A stretch of 64,000 nt of DNA from assembly GCA_021399435.1 (NCBI GenBank), contig JAJTUP010000100.1, positions 62,001 through 126,000 of the forward strand, in the 5' to 3' direction. A program made the position numbers and the translations under genes. The notes under the pieces were generated by a model. It was not told where the DNA came from, did not search any database, and worked only from the letters and a program-made list of their open reading frames with translations. Positions 1-10,122 of this stretch are shown piece after piece (position 1 is the stretch's first letter; each line of letters begins with the position of its first letter). Origin of the DNA: Diaporthe sp. PMI_573. Taxonomy: Eukaryota > Ascomycota > Sordariomycetes > Diaporthales > Diaporthaceae.

Positions 1-1577
1 CAGCTACCGCCAATTCGTACGTGTGCCATTGAGATCTCCCCACGATGGCCTCACGTGCGGTCCAAGTAAGCAGGGGAGTGCGTCATGCCAGCGCACGCAC
101 GTCGTGACCTTGCTGCAGGTCCTCGACGAGAATCACGCTCGGCCCCCGATCTAGCGCAGCAGTACGGCAAAGACAGCCCTATTGATTCAACCAAACCGCT
201 GGTGCTGTGAATACACAACCTTGCTAGTTCCGAAGCAAGGCCTCTAATGGGTTGAAGCGTCCAACCTCCTGTTCTGTTGCCTTACAATTCACCCCATATA
301 CAATGCCGAAGACTGGCAGACAGCAGAGCTAATGCCGCGAGAGGACCGACTCTACAGACATGACCAACCGGCGGCCAGGTACAGATCCGCATCTGAGTCC
401 GATTGGATATTTTTATCGCGTGAGGATGGCTGCCGACTAAGCAGCCTCCATCCACAAGCGACGTCAACTTGGCTCGGTGTACGGGGCATTTTCTAGACAG
501 CGGCGATGTTACCTCATCAGGGGGTCAATCCCTGCCCTTCCAGTTCACTGACAGCACTGTGACCTCACACTCAGTACACATACAATATACTGGAAAGGAT
601 CGTCTTGGAGAGTCACGTCGTAGCTATCACTCACCCTGACCCAACCCTTCCAGGCAGGCGCGGTGGTTTACAGCATTGCATTGGTGGCTCACTGTGTTGG
701 CGGATTCAATGTGACGTGCCCAAAAACTCTGTTCTGGCCAGTCGCACGGTTCAGTCTGTCTGCAAGCGGCGTGAAAAGATCAAACGAGGCTCCCAATAGA
801 CGCTCTGAACGCGATGATGATACATGCATGTTCCGTGTCGGAAGTAAAATTGGCAAGGGTATGTACAGCTTACAATTAGCTTCCTCTCCGGGCATCAGGT
901 TGGACCCGGGAAGGACGTGAGGGTATGTAGAAGCATAATAGCCACGTTCATTACTACTTACCATTACAAAGTACCAAACAGCAGCTAGTAGATCACTTTC
1001 TAGTGGGATAGCCTGTCTCTTCGACCTCACAGCATCTCATTCATTGGCTCACAACACAAGGCTGTATTCAAACAGACAGGCTTTGCATGAGTGTCCGCTA
1101 TGGTGTCTGTGTACTGGTACACCACATGAGCAGAACTCACTACCCAACCTCCTATAGAACAACCTCTTACGGAATACCTTCCTCACAACACAAATGTGTC
1201 TAGATGAGCATCGTTATCTTATGAGGTGTCATATCTGTCCAAAACAATGCTGCATACAGAGCCCGAGGAGTGCATATATTAGTGTAGTATTCTATGAAGA
1301 GATAGATATCAAAGGCTTTTCATTTTATATCAAGTTGCCGCCCCGCTGGGCGTGAGCCTCAGCCTCACCGAGGTTCACATAGCATTAAAACTTGCAGCAC
1401 TTGGAATTCTGCTCTCCAAGAGAAAGATTCGGGGGATGTAGGGGCAGTTCACAGGCTGTAGGCCAAGACGGCACAGTCCGCAATGGGTAGCCTGAAGCAG
1501 CATCAATTGCAACCCACAAAAGACGTACACGCAGTTGCTCGCTCGTGGTCAACGAGCTCTGATAGCATTTTCACGTC
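1..1577. other. Gene-free stretch at left edge
   Basis: I see no gene that can be supported here. The open frames on both strands are short, overlap each other and carry no recognisable motif. The right end is presumably the 3' untranslated region of the minus-strand F-box-like gene that ends at 1578. Base composition is intermediate and there are no obvious tandem repeats. Confidence 0.5.
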
Positions 1578-2483
1578 TCACATCTCCGCCCATCTCAGTA
1601 ACGACCTCTCCTTGACAGCCCGGGGAATGCTGGTTTCACCACCTCCGTATCTCCTGGTGAGCTCATCAACGTCAACAATTGCCCACCCTGTTCTACCAGC
1701 CTCGCGGCCACCAGCTTCTTGCTCGCTGCGAAGCGGACACCAGTCACCCATGGCCCTCAAACGCTCCTGGGATTGCACTGACAGATACACCCTCAGCCGT
1801 GCCACCTCGAGATCAGGGTCACACAGGAGTTTCAGGAGTAGAGTCGCCGGTTGGGATGTCCACAGCGCCCCTCGCTTGTCTGCGCCCTGCTGCTCCAAGT
1901 GATACACCCTTATATCCAAGTACCTGAGTTCCCCGGTCAGCACCATGTCCTGCAGGCAAGGCACGATGACGTCCTCCAGCGGGCCACCGAGGCGTTGAAT
2001 GTAGAGGGCCAGGTGCCTCACGCGCCTGCGGGAGCGTAGGTAGTGAGCGACGCTCCAACCGCCGGCAGGGCTCTTCTGGCGCGCCGACTGTTGCTGTGGC
2101 GCCAAGACACCCTGCTTGCTCAGAGCATCAAACAGAGTAGACCTACGCACTCCAGCATACAGATAGAACATATTCTCCCCGAAGAATAAGCCCGATGCCT
2201 CCCTGTAGAAAGTCGAGCTGACAAGGAAGTAGTTCACCGGCCAGTCCACCGAGAACCCCTTCTCGTCCTCATCGCTGTCATGTGTGTTGTCAACGTCAGA
2301 GCTGTCAGAGCTGTCGTCACCCTCACTCAATCCAGAGTCCCTGTCTAATTTCCCGGTCTTCGGGAACAAGTCGCGTTCACCTATGTGAATACCCGCGGGC
2401 CTGACAACGAGGTGGGCGAGGACCTGTTCCCTCAGCTCGCCTGGAAGTTCAAGAAAATAGTCAAATGTTCGATTCTCCATCAT
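1578..2483 (-). CDS. F-box-like fungal hypothetical protein, 301 aa
   Basis: Single-exon frame of 301 aa. The N-terminus reads FDYFLELPGELREQVLAHLV, the hydrophobic pattern with a conserved LPxE(L/I)R seen at the start of many Pezizomycotina F-box-like or 2EXR-type proteins. An acidic Ser/Asp-rich linker follows (about residues 52-77). Then comes a segment with NYFLVSSTFYREASGLFFGENMFYL (split here as NYFLVSSTFYREA plus SGLFFGENMFYL), typical of this superfamily, where an invariant 'R.EA..lff..N.F' core follows the F-box. The C-terminal half is leucine-rich and without known catalytic motifs. Such proteins are thought to be SCF ubiquitin ligase adaptors, but a Skp1 partner is only inferred here. 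No introns are needed. It lies in the same orientation as the serine hydrolase gene upstream of it, 736 bp away. Family placement is reasonably sure; the substrate is unknown. Confidence 0.7.
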   Translation of the reverse strand: MMENRTFDYFLELPGELREQVLAHLVVRPAGIHIGERDLFPKTGKLDRDSGLSEGDDSSDSSDVDNTHDSDEDEKGFSVDWPVNYFLVSSTFYREASGLFFGENMFYLYAGVRRSTLFDALSKQGVLAPQQQSARQKSPAGGWSVAHYLRSRRRVRHLALYIQRLGGPLEDVIVPCLQDMVLTGELRYLDIRVYHLEQQGADKRGALWTSQPATLLLKLLCDPDLEVARLRVYLSVQSQERLRAMGDWCPLRSEQEAGGREAGRTGWAIVDVDELTRRYGGGETSIPRAVKERSLLRWAEM

Positions 2484-3218
2484 GTCTGCAACACATGGCG
2501 TTCAGTGGCTAGCGGACGACCATTAGTTTGATCGGGTTTGGTTTGCTTGCTGCTGTGAGATGGTGAGCTGGGATAAGACAGATGTGTTTCATAACCTCGG
2601 GCCGGGACTTAAAGCCTAGCCCTAGCTGCGCAGCAATTATGTCATACCTAGCACTAGCTGTTATAATAGAGTTTTACATACAATGTCTGCAGAGGGGTGG
2701 CAAGTAGCTACATGTCACGAGAGGGGATACAGAGACAAGGCAACTATCCTTAATATGTTAATTGAAGTTAAGTCGGCGCTACCTTCTATCGAAGGAAGGG
2801 AGCTGTCAGGAATCAGAGGAGCAAGGTTTAAATCCTAGAGGGTGTCGGCGCACGGGCTACACGCAGCCAATTGCCAGTGGGGCCCATTTGGGCACACGTA
2901 TACACACTCACACTACACAGTGGGAGTTGCTTCGGTTTACAGTCAGCTCCCCGGCATGATTCGACCACCGCTTGACTGGACCAAGCAGCTTGTACCACAG
3001 CAGGTCACGACCAAAGCACATCAGTACGAAGCATTGGTCCGACGTGAGTTGCGGGGGGAAAAAAAAATCTAAGATGCCACCATCTAGATCGTTGCGTCCG
3101 ATCCGCAGCGCGGACTTTGCTTCTTGGTGCGCAGCCAGGCTGGAATGTCACGATAAGTAAATTGCTCCCTGGCCCTGGAATTACCTGAGACTAGCGCTCC
3201 TTACGGCGTAATCGATTC
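2484..3218. other. Intergenic, promoter of F-box-like gene
   Basis: 735 bp between two minus-strand genes. It must hold the 3' end of the ABHD12-like transcript and the promoter of the F-box-like gene. No open frame is credible. A tRNA T-arm-like string near 2826 was examined and does not fold into a tRNA. Confidence 0.5.
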
Positions 3219-4910
3219 TCAGGCGGCTGATGAGCTAGTTACCGCTCCATTCTCAAGTATACTCATTATAGCCTGGGGTACAGGCGCGTAGACCATGATG
3301 TCGTTGTGCCCTGAAATCGGTGGGTGAGCCCGCTGCCAGTTGAGGATTCAACACCTGTAGTTGATCGAGGGGTCACTCACCTCCGAATGCGAATTGTTCA
3401 TGCGTGACTGTGAGTTGTCAACATGGGTTGTCCAACAACCTTTGTGTACAGACAATGACAGGCTCCAAGTCATTGAGGGTATGACATTTGGCGTGTGAAA
3501 TAGAGGGACCAATGTCAAAGATAGCTGCCTGAAGGAACCAGAGGGTGATCGTCCCGGATGAAAAAACTTACTGGTGATATCATTCTCGTTCCACATGATC
3601 TTGAATGCTTTCTCACCCGTCACCTCCGTCCTCGCGTTCTTTGTCTCTCGAAATATGGAATCATCCATGCCATCCCCAACCGAAGCCCGCGCCATGGCTT
3701 CAAAGATCTTGACGCTTTCGACGCATGGTATGTCCCTATCGTCGGCGGCATGGATTATGCTGACCCTGAGTCTGCCGTTCCGCTCCCGGGTCTGCGCGGT
3801 CACAGCGGCGAGGCGGTCCAGGGTCTTCCATTTATCCACCACGAAGCGGAGAAAGAAGCGCAGCACGGGCGGACATACGTTCAGAGGCTTGAGCAAGGGG
3901 ACTACACCGCCCAAGGAGTAGCCTGCCAACATGGTCGGCAGACTGCTGAAGGTCGCAACAAGCACCACGCCGGCAAAGTCGATACCCTTTTCCCGCGAGA
4001 ATTTCTCGGCAACTGCCGATGACACCGCTGTTCCCAGACTCTGGCCTAGGATCAAGATGCGGCTCGGTGGTATCCCAAGGGTCGTGATAGCGTAATTGAC
4101 CAGGGCGGAGGCGTCGGTGATGAGCCCCTGCTCGGAAGGGGAGCCGGTGCTGTGGCCGAAGCCACGGTAGTCGAGGGCGATGACGTGCCAATTGTAGGCG
4201 GTGTCGGTGAGCAGGCGATACTGAGGCGCGCGAGTGTTTTGGGCGATGTGGCCCGCATTGCCGTGGACTGGGCCAGGGAGTTGAGCACGAGAATGGGGTT
4301 CCGAGTGTTTGCGGGGGGACTCACAAGACAGGATCAGGCGCGCGTCGGGGTCACCTCTCAGGAGCCTGAAAGCTTCCGACGATGTGTGCTTGTCCAATGG
4401 GACCGGTGAGGCCTGGCTGAAGCCGGCTTCTTCCCGCATGTACACCGACAGGGGCAAGATGTGCCAGCAGTATAGCAGCGGGCCGTCAGGGGCTTGCAGG
4501 GTGAAGGGGGTGACTTGGTTCTCTTGGGGTTCATGTCAGGAAAGTCTCACGGCGGGCGAATACTAGATGGCCAAGCCGTGACGACTCACTCGCAAACCCC
4601 CATTTCTCGGGCTTCTCGACGTCGTTCCACCAGAGAGTGTGGAATTTATGGGCGTACAAAGCCCTGTGTCAGGATCATTGATTAGCCTCAGGGTCAGCGT
4701 CGAGAGATTGCATCAAGACTCTGTTCAAAGCCAGCGGCCAGGGGGGGGGCGTTTGGAATGCCCAGGTTCCACGAAAAGCACATATACTTGCTGTTTCTGA
4801 ATAAACGGGAGGCCGAGTAGGGCCAGCACAATTCCATAGATGGCAAAGGGGCCGAGGGCAGCAAAGGCCCAGTAGGCCTTTATGGACTCTGAAGATCGTA
4901 GGGAAGGCAT
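3219..4910 (-). CDS. ABHD12/Bem46-like membrane serine hydrolase
   Basis: Alpha/beta hydrolase with an N-terminal membrane anchor (AFAALGPFAIYGIVLALLG, in the first exon, which starts at 4910; an in-frame TGA lies just upstream). I reconstruct five exons: about 4807-4910, 4590-4663, 4325-4522, 3572-4267 and 3219-3310. Landmarks are ALYAHKFHTLWWNDVEKPEK in exon 2, KNQVTPFTLQAPDG in exon 3, the oxyanion segment LSFHGNAGHIAQ formed across a 57-nt intron (4268-4324), DYRGFGHSTG, the nucleophile elbow GQSLGTA, an acid region HAADDRDIP, and the histidine in HNDIMVYAPV in the last exon. The exon 1/2 junction is the weak point: the good donor GTATAT at 4787 is out of phase, and the in-phase donor GTTTAT at 4806 is poor. 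The last intron (3311-3571) may hide a small exon. Relatives hydrolyse lysophospholipids or monoacylglycerols at membranes; the substrate here is unknown. Confidence 0.82.
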
Positions 4911-6040
4911 ATGAGCTGTTCATGAAAGGGAGGCCGATACACTGGGGTTGACGCTGGGGATGGGGGGGGGGCGCGGCTAGTCCAGGCAAGCCCTGGGTAG
5001 ATAACGAGTGTGTGAGGCCATCGCGAGTGGAGGAAAGCGACGCGGGTGAGTGAGTGTGTGTGCGTCAGAGCCCGCGCGGCAGCGACCGAGGGTCACTGGC
5101 CGCCCTCCCCGACCAACCAGGTCACAGCTGCTAGTCCACACCACCGCAGGATAACAGGAGGGACTTTGCAGCTGGGCACAGCCGGAGCAGCGATCCAGGT
5201 ACTGGGCGATAGCTCGTGACGATCCCCAGGTTCAGCCTCGAGCAGACGAGGACCCTCGTCTATCTGCCCCAAGTGCTGGGCGTTGTGTTGGTTCAGTATC
5301 AGCCGAGTCCAGGTATCTGTGGGAGCAGCAGGTGGATTGGCCCCCGCTGCAGCCGTGCTGACGGGTCTATCTGATGGGCAACCGGCACTTCTCGGTTTGA
5401 GCCAGAATGATACAAGCTCCCGCACAGGAGACCGTCGTCCTGTCGTGCGTGCAGCGGCCAGGCCACAACCCTGTGTGTAATAGAGTTCCCGCAGATACTG
5501 TGTGATAAAGCACAGCAGGAGGATATAGCTGCTGGTCTGGCAGTGCCACGGGCCGACGGCGCTCAGATATGGCTGTTTGTCTATCTGCCTAAGCACTACG
5601 CCGTCTGGCCGTCCGTGGGGTTAACCCCAGGTGAAGGGGGTGTGGCCAGGGTCTCGGACCAGTTGCATGCTGTAGGTAGGTACTTACGCAGTACTGCACT
5701 TTTGGCTCTTCAACTCTTGGCTCCCGACTCCCGTGCCCCGTCCCCCCGTCCTCCGTTGGACTTTCTTCTTAAACACCCAGACACCTACCTGCCTTGCACG
5801 GCACACGGCACACGGCTCAAGGCAAGGCACAAGGCACAAGGCACCTCCACCCATCGCCTCCCTCTCGCGCCCACCCATCTTCTTCGCCCCATACCAGGCC
5901 TAGTCCATGACCGACTCGGTCGATGCTGGCGATGCGCCAATGCATTTGATATAGTGCAGACACCCCTCGACTGTCCATAGCTCGACCAGTCCAGTCCGGG
6001 GCCACGGTTTACGCGCCATTGTCATCCTCCCCGCCCTCGC

Positions 6041-6071
<31 letters not shown>

Positions 6072-6149
6072 TGCCTCTGCCTCTGCCTCTGCCTCTGCCT
6101 CTGCTTCTGCCTCTGCCTCTGCCTCTGCCTCTCCTTCTCCCTCGCCGCC
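4911..6149. promoter_or_regulatory. Divergent upstream region, hydrolase/swc3
   Basis: 1.24 kb between the divergently transcribed ABHD12-like gene and swc3. Frames of up to 167 codons occur, but they overlap on both strands and show no protein features, so I treat them as chance. The region ends in a pyrimidine-rich leader directly before the swc3 start codon. Confidence 0.45.
6031..6146 (+). repeat. CTCGCC/CTCTGC hexanucleotide repeat in leader
   Basis: An imperfect six-base repeat: first CTCGCC-type, then about a dozen CTCTGC-type units, then CTCCTTCTCC. It abuts the swc3 start codon, which sits in a good fungal context (CCGCCATGG). It is probably transcribed as a pyrimidine-rich 5' leader. 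The length is expected to vary between strains. Confidence 0.8.
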
Positions 6150-8465
6150 ATGGAAAGGAAGAGGAGGGTGCCAGCACGTGCTGCTGCGCGCGTCGAGCAG
6201 GCCGCAAAGAAGAGCAGAACCTCGACGCCTCCCGATCTCCTTCCCGACACCCCATCGAGCGCGCCCAACACGCCAGACCCCGTCGACGAGCCTCAGAAGC
6301 CCCCGCCTCCCCCGTTGCCCACCTCCATCCACCCAGGAAAACCTCTGCCCACCATCGAGGGTGCTGCGCAATCTGCAACTCCGCCCCAGAAAGACTTCCA
6401 GTCCATACAAGAGAGGTATCCCGACCCCCTTCCCTCCTCACCGTGCCTGCCACGACTAACGCCTGACTTTGCCTCTCACAGCGGCGTCTTGGCCGAGTCG
6501 CTCTCCCGGTCGCGCCAGAGATGGATTGGCGATGGGCTCTTCGAGAAGTACTGGACGAAACCAACAAAAAAGAAGGGCGTCGTGCAGGAAGATGCCAAAA
6601 ACCCCCCAAAGGATACCATGGCCAAGGTCGGCCAGGTCACAATCTCTCTCGAACCGCACTACTTCGAGGCGACCGTCTATGCTGTCAAAGACCCGAACAA
6701 ACCTGCACCTCAGCCTGTCTTTCGCCCGATTCTGCAGTACGGCCCCCCAAATGGTGCCATGCCTCCACCTCCCACACCCTTGTCCAAGACTGCGACGCCC
6801 TCAACTACGCCCGCGCCTGATCGGACACAGGCTGCTCCGGCACCGGTTCCATCCGCTCCCACATCCTTGGCCACGTCCTCTGTGGCCCCTCAGACGTCAG
6901 CACCGCCTGCTGCACAGCAGCCTCCCTTGGCCCCCCAAGACCCTCATGTCCCAGCGACGGCGAGACCGAACACGTCCCCTCGCGCGATAGGCCCTGGGCT
7001 CCCCGCTCACGAAGCTTCCCCAGCACCGGTCGCGACGACTTCGAACCCTCTGGCGCCCCTGGCCCCGGGGGTGCCTCAGTCGGCACCGTCATCATCACAG
7101 GCACCATCGAGCTCGGCTGCAGCCCCAGCTACCAGCGCCTTTCCACCACAACAAGGCTCTGTCCCCGCCCCCGCGCCAATGCCCGGCGTATCTACTCCAC
7201 CGCAAGGCGGCTCTCGCCACCTGCATCTTCAAAACCCTTCAAATCGACCTCCTGGGCCCCCGGCCGGTGCGGATCCCATCATTGTCACTCTGGCTGAGAA
7301 AGCGAACGAGGACCCGCAATTACGCGATTTGATGAAGCGAGTGGCCAACGGCAACGCTCCCAAAGACGAGCTCGCCCGGTTTCAGGCAATAATTGACCAG
7401 ATCACTGCAGAGAGCAAACGCAAAGGAGCACTGAAAGGCCCCTCAGCGGACCGACTTCTCGTCGATGGCAGGAGCGTGCGCTACTTTGCTGATGAAGTCG
7501 ACGCCATCATTGCCATAGTGCTCAGGTCAAACCCGAAACAGACGTCTGCTGATCTAGCGCCACCCTCGGGCAGTGATCCTCTGGTTGTCGCACTGGTCAA
7601 GAATGCGCTGGATGACCCCAGGACCCTGGAACGAGTACGACGCATAGCCAAGAACAACCCGGAGTTTTCCGATGCTACCGACCTGAAGGAGACACTGGAT
7701 CGTCTGAAGAACCAGTTCGGGCAACAGAAGCCTCAATCGGCGGGTCCACCTGCCAGACCCAACGGAACACCAGGTGTCCAGTCACCGGGCGTGCAGCAAG
7801 CGCCGCAGCCTCCGCCCCCGCAGCAGGCCCTCCGTTCCAAAGGCCCGCCTCCGGTGGTGAGGCCTGATGTCTCAGCTCTTGTTCTCGAGTTTGCCGGCGG
7901 AAACGGCGATCGTTATTTATTCCCCAGGTTCAGCATCGTGGAGCAAGTTCAGACACCGAGTGGACCACAGGTCATCGCATCCTTCCTCATCGTCAGGAAA
8001 GGGAGTACATCTGAGTACGGTGGCGACCCGAAGCTCGATTACTACCAACCTGTGACTATGAGGATGTCCTCGACCCAACCCAGAACTCTGGATCACTTCT
8101 CGAGGGTCGTGGCACCGGCGGAAGAGGTCAAGCGCTACATGGAGGACGTGATGGACAACATGACGCGTGCAGAGTACGTTCTGTTGGCAATGCGCCTTCC
8201 GAAGCCCGAGAGGGAGGCAAAGGACGACGGCCACGGATCTGAGAAGGAAAATAAGGCCGAGGAATCGAACAACGCGACTCCTGACGTTGAAGACCCGGAC
8301 TTATGGAGGAAGGGTCTCACATGGAAGAAGGACAAGACAATAAAGCAGCTGTCTGCGAAACCTCACGGGCTGAAGCATGGTGGGACGAGGACGGTCAACG
8401 AGGACGAGCAGTACCAAAATTTTATTGCGAGCGTGAGCCGCAAAGAGACCGAAGACCTTGAATAG
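6150..8465 (+). CDS. swc3: SWR1 chromatin-remodelling complex subunit Swc3
   Basis: Swc3 is a non-catalytic subunit of the nuclear SWR1 complex, which exchanges H2A for H2A.Z. The signature block GVLAESLSRSRQRWIGDGLF followed by EKYWTKPTKKKG is diagnostic for the fungal Swc3 N-terminal domain (about residues 90-120 after splicing). A basic N-terminus (MERKRRVPARAAAR) may act as nuclear localisation signal. A long Pro/Ala/Thr/Ser-rich disordered middle follows, then a more ordered C-terminal half with repeated segments of the type DPLVVALVKNALDDPR. A 66-nt intron at 6416-6481 (GTATCC...CACAG) interrupts the N-terminal block. It is a multiple of three without stops, so the frame stays open through it; removing it gives about 749 aa and restores the conserved block. 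The gene is divergent from the ABHD12-like gene. Confidence 0.88.
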   Translation: MERKRRVPARAAARVEQAAKKSRTSTPPDLLPDTPSSAPNTPDPVDEPQKPPPPPLPTSIHPGKPLPTIEGAAQSATPPQKDFQSIQERYPDPLPSSPCLPRLTPDFASHSGVLAESLSRSRQRWIGDGLFEKYWTKPTKKKGVVQEDAKNPPKDTMAKVGQVTISLEPHYFEATVYAVKDPNKPAPQPVFRPILQYGPPNGAMPPPPTPLSKTATPSTTPAPDRTQAAPAPVPSAPTSLATSSVAPQTSAPPAAQQPPLAPQDPHVPATARPNTSPRAIGPGLPAHEASPAPVATTSNPLAPLAPGVPQSAPSSSQAPSSSAAAPATSAFPPQQGSVPAPAPMPGVSTPPQGGSRHLHLQNPSNRPPGPPAGADPIIVTLAEKANEDPQLRDLMKRVANGNAPKDELARFQAIIDQITAESKRKGALKGPSADRLLVDGRSVRYFADEVDAIIAIVLRSNPKQTSADLAPPSGSDPLVVALVKNALDDPRTLERVRRIAKNNPEFSDATDLKETLDRLKNQFGQQKPQSAGPPARPNGTPGVQSPGVQQAPQPPPPQQALRSKGPPPVVRPDVSALVLEFAGGNGDRYLFPRFSIVEQVQTPSGPQVIASFLIVRKGSTSEYGGDPKLDYYQPVTMRMSSTQPRTLDHFSRVVAPAEEVKRYMEDVMDNMTRAEYVLLAMRLPKPEREAKDDGHGSEKENKAEESNNATPDVEDPDLWRKGLTWKKDKTIKQLSAKPHGLKHGGTRTVNEDEQYQNFIASVSRKETEDLE

Positions 8466-9241
8466 GGCACAATGGGTGCCTGGGTTTCCTGGCAACCTGG
8501 ATCTTGTCATAAGGGGTGCCACGCTTCGCGGCCTTGAGTCTCAAAAGGTCCCATATGTCTTGGAAGACCCTGGCGACCCTGAGCTGGACCAGACCGACTC
8601 GAAGCATCAATTCGCATGCAGGCCCTTGGATTGAAAGTTTGGGTCCGATAGCTCCAAGCCCTGCTAGTTGTTGGCCGTCTATACGATAGTGACAGATATT
8701 TCATACTGAGCAGAGACATGCGGGCTGGAAGAGATACACTCGCCGGCTGGGGGTCACGGCGCTACGGGTTGTATAGGGAGGGCCATGCGGTATTGGGTCA
8801 TTGGGTCACGGAAACCGGGGAGTTCAATGAATGATCATCAAAGAGCGTCACCATGCTTCTGTGGACACGGCTGTGCAGATGTCTCTTATCAGACGCCGCA
8901 ACTGAGTTCGGTCGATCATCGCTAAACCTGGCGTCTGTACCATGTTGACCATCTGTAAAGTTGGATATATTTCTCCAGCTGTTCACCAGACCACCCAAAG
9001 CGGTGCCTTTAATCCGCAAGCGGTGCCTCGTCGTTCCCCCGGGGAAGTACTAGAAAGCTACACGTGTCGGGTTGCTGTGACCTCACACGATCCATCACCA
9101 TCCACGGCCTGCCGTTCCGACGGCCCTCGTTGAGATGAGTCCACCTATCAGTAATTTCGGTGACAGCATCCCCAAGGTTGTCATACCAGGCCACTTTTGC
9201 CCCAGTTGCGAATGTCTGATGAACTGCGTCAAGAGGACACC
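8466..9241. other. Intergenic, convergent 3' ends
   Basis: 776 bp between the stop codons of swc3 (+) and the small gene at 9242-9591 (-). Short frames on the minus strand show no recognisable features. I see nothing beyond likely 3' untranslated sequence. Confidence 0.45.
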
Positions 9242-9591
9242 TTATTTCCTCTTGGACGAGGTACTTCCAATTGGGGTACCGAACGCAGTCAAGGTGACAG
9301 CCCGTATGGCTAGGACGTCGATGTCCTCGGTCTCGAGCTGCCTAGGGTCCTTAGCAAGTGCCTCCACGCAACCGTGAACTGTCGGTATCGCGGCGTTGAG
9401 GACTCCTGCTGCGTGCTCCTTCATTTCCTGGGGCTGCTTTCCAGCCACTGTAGTTTTTGGTCAGCACGAGACAGCAGAGAGGTGGTCGTGGTCGACGGGG
9501 GCCATCAAATACTAGTTGTCTTTGCATCGGAAGCAATTAGACTCTGTGCGGCAGCGGTTGCGGACTTCTGGACCTGTTCGACGGTGGCCAT
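9242..9591 (-). CDS. Small two-exon hypothetical protein, 94 aa
   Basis: A gene model I assembled: exon 1 at 9513-9591 (starting MATVEQVQKSATAAAQSLIA) and exon 2 at 9242-9447 (ending GTPIGSTSSKRK). The 65-nt intron begins GTATTT, has a GCTGAC branch-like site and ends CTACAG. The phases match (79 + 206 nt = 95 codons), and the joined protein is an uninterrupted, mostly helical, Ala/Glu/Lys-rich chain. I do not recognise the family. There is no signal peptide or membrane segment. Support is the clean intron and frame plus protein-like composition; no homologue is claimed. It lies convergent to swc3 and about 530 bp from the next minus-strand gene. Confidence 0.5.
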
Positions 9592-10122
9592 TGTGTGTGC
9601 AGAGAAGGGCTAACTGGGGATACAGTCGGCAGTAAGGGTCGTTCTGCTGACAGGTGTTGAGGAAAGGGCTCAGATACAGCTGAGTTACAGTTGAAGAAAT
9701 TAAAGAAGAGCAATACTTGTCGAGAGATAGTCAGACACGTCACAGGGCTGGACTGGGATGTATTTGTAGGATGAGAAAAGTGGTGCAGTTGATATCATAC
9801 AGTAGTTGCACTATGTGCTAACCTCATGGGCTTGTTTGGATACTGTACATGCATACGTTGTTGAAGACTGGGTTTTTCGGGCCACTGCCAACTTGCCAAC
9901 CTCTTAAACAGCAAGTCTTGCTCATTCATCTCTTCATGTCAAACTATGCGGCAGATCTTAGCTTCATCATGGCCAAAGTATAACAGTTGAGAGACAGTGC
10001 TATATTACGCTTTATTCTTCTTGAAAATTCTTCTTTACACTTTTTGTTCTCCCTCAAAAGAGTACATGTGATGGAAGAAAAAGCTCCTGCTGGCAAGTCG
10101 ATACAGCTTGCTAAAACCTTTG
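9592..10122. other. Intergenic between two minus-strand genes
   Basis: 531 bp between the start of the small gene and the stop of the 406-aa gene. It probably carries the small gene's promoter and the other gene's 3' untranslated region. No coding signal seen. Confidence 0.45.

Noticed and set aside
2755..2850. Possible tRNA T arm around GGTTTAAATCC
   Set aside because: No matching acceptor stem or anticodon arm at the right distance.
5093..5596. 167-codon minus frame upstream of swc3
   Set aside because: Overlapped by other frames on both strands; no motif, composition not protein-like.
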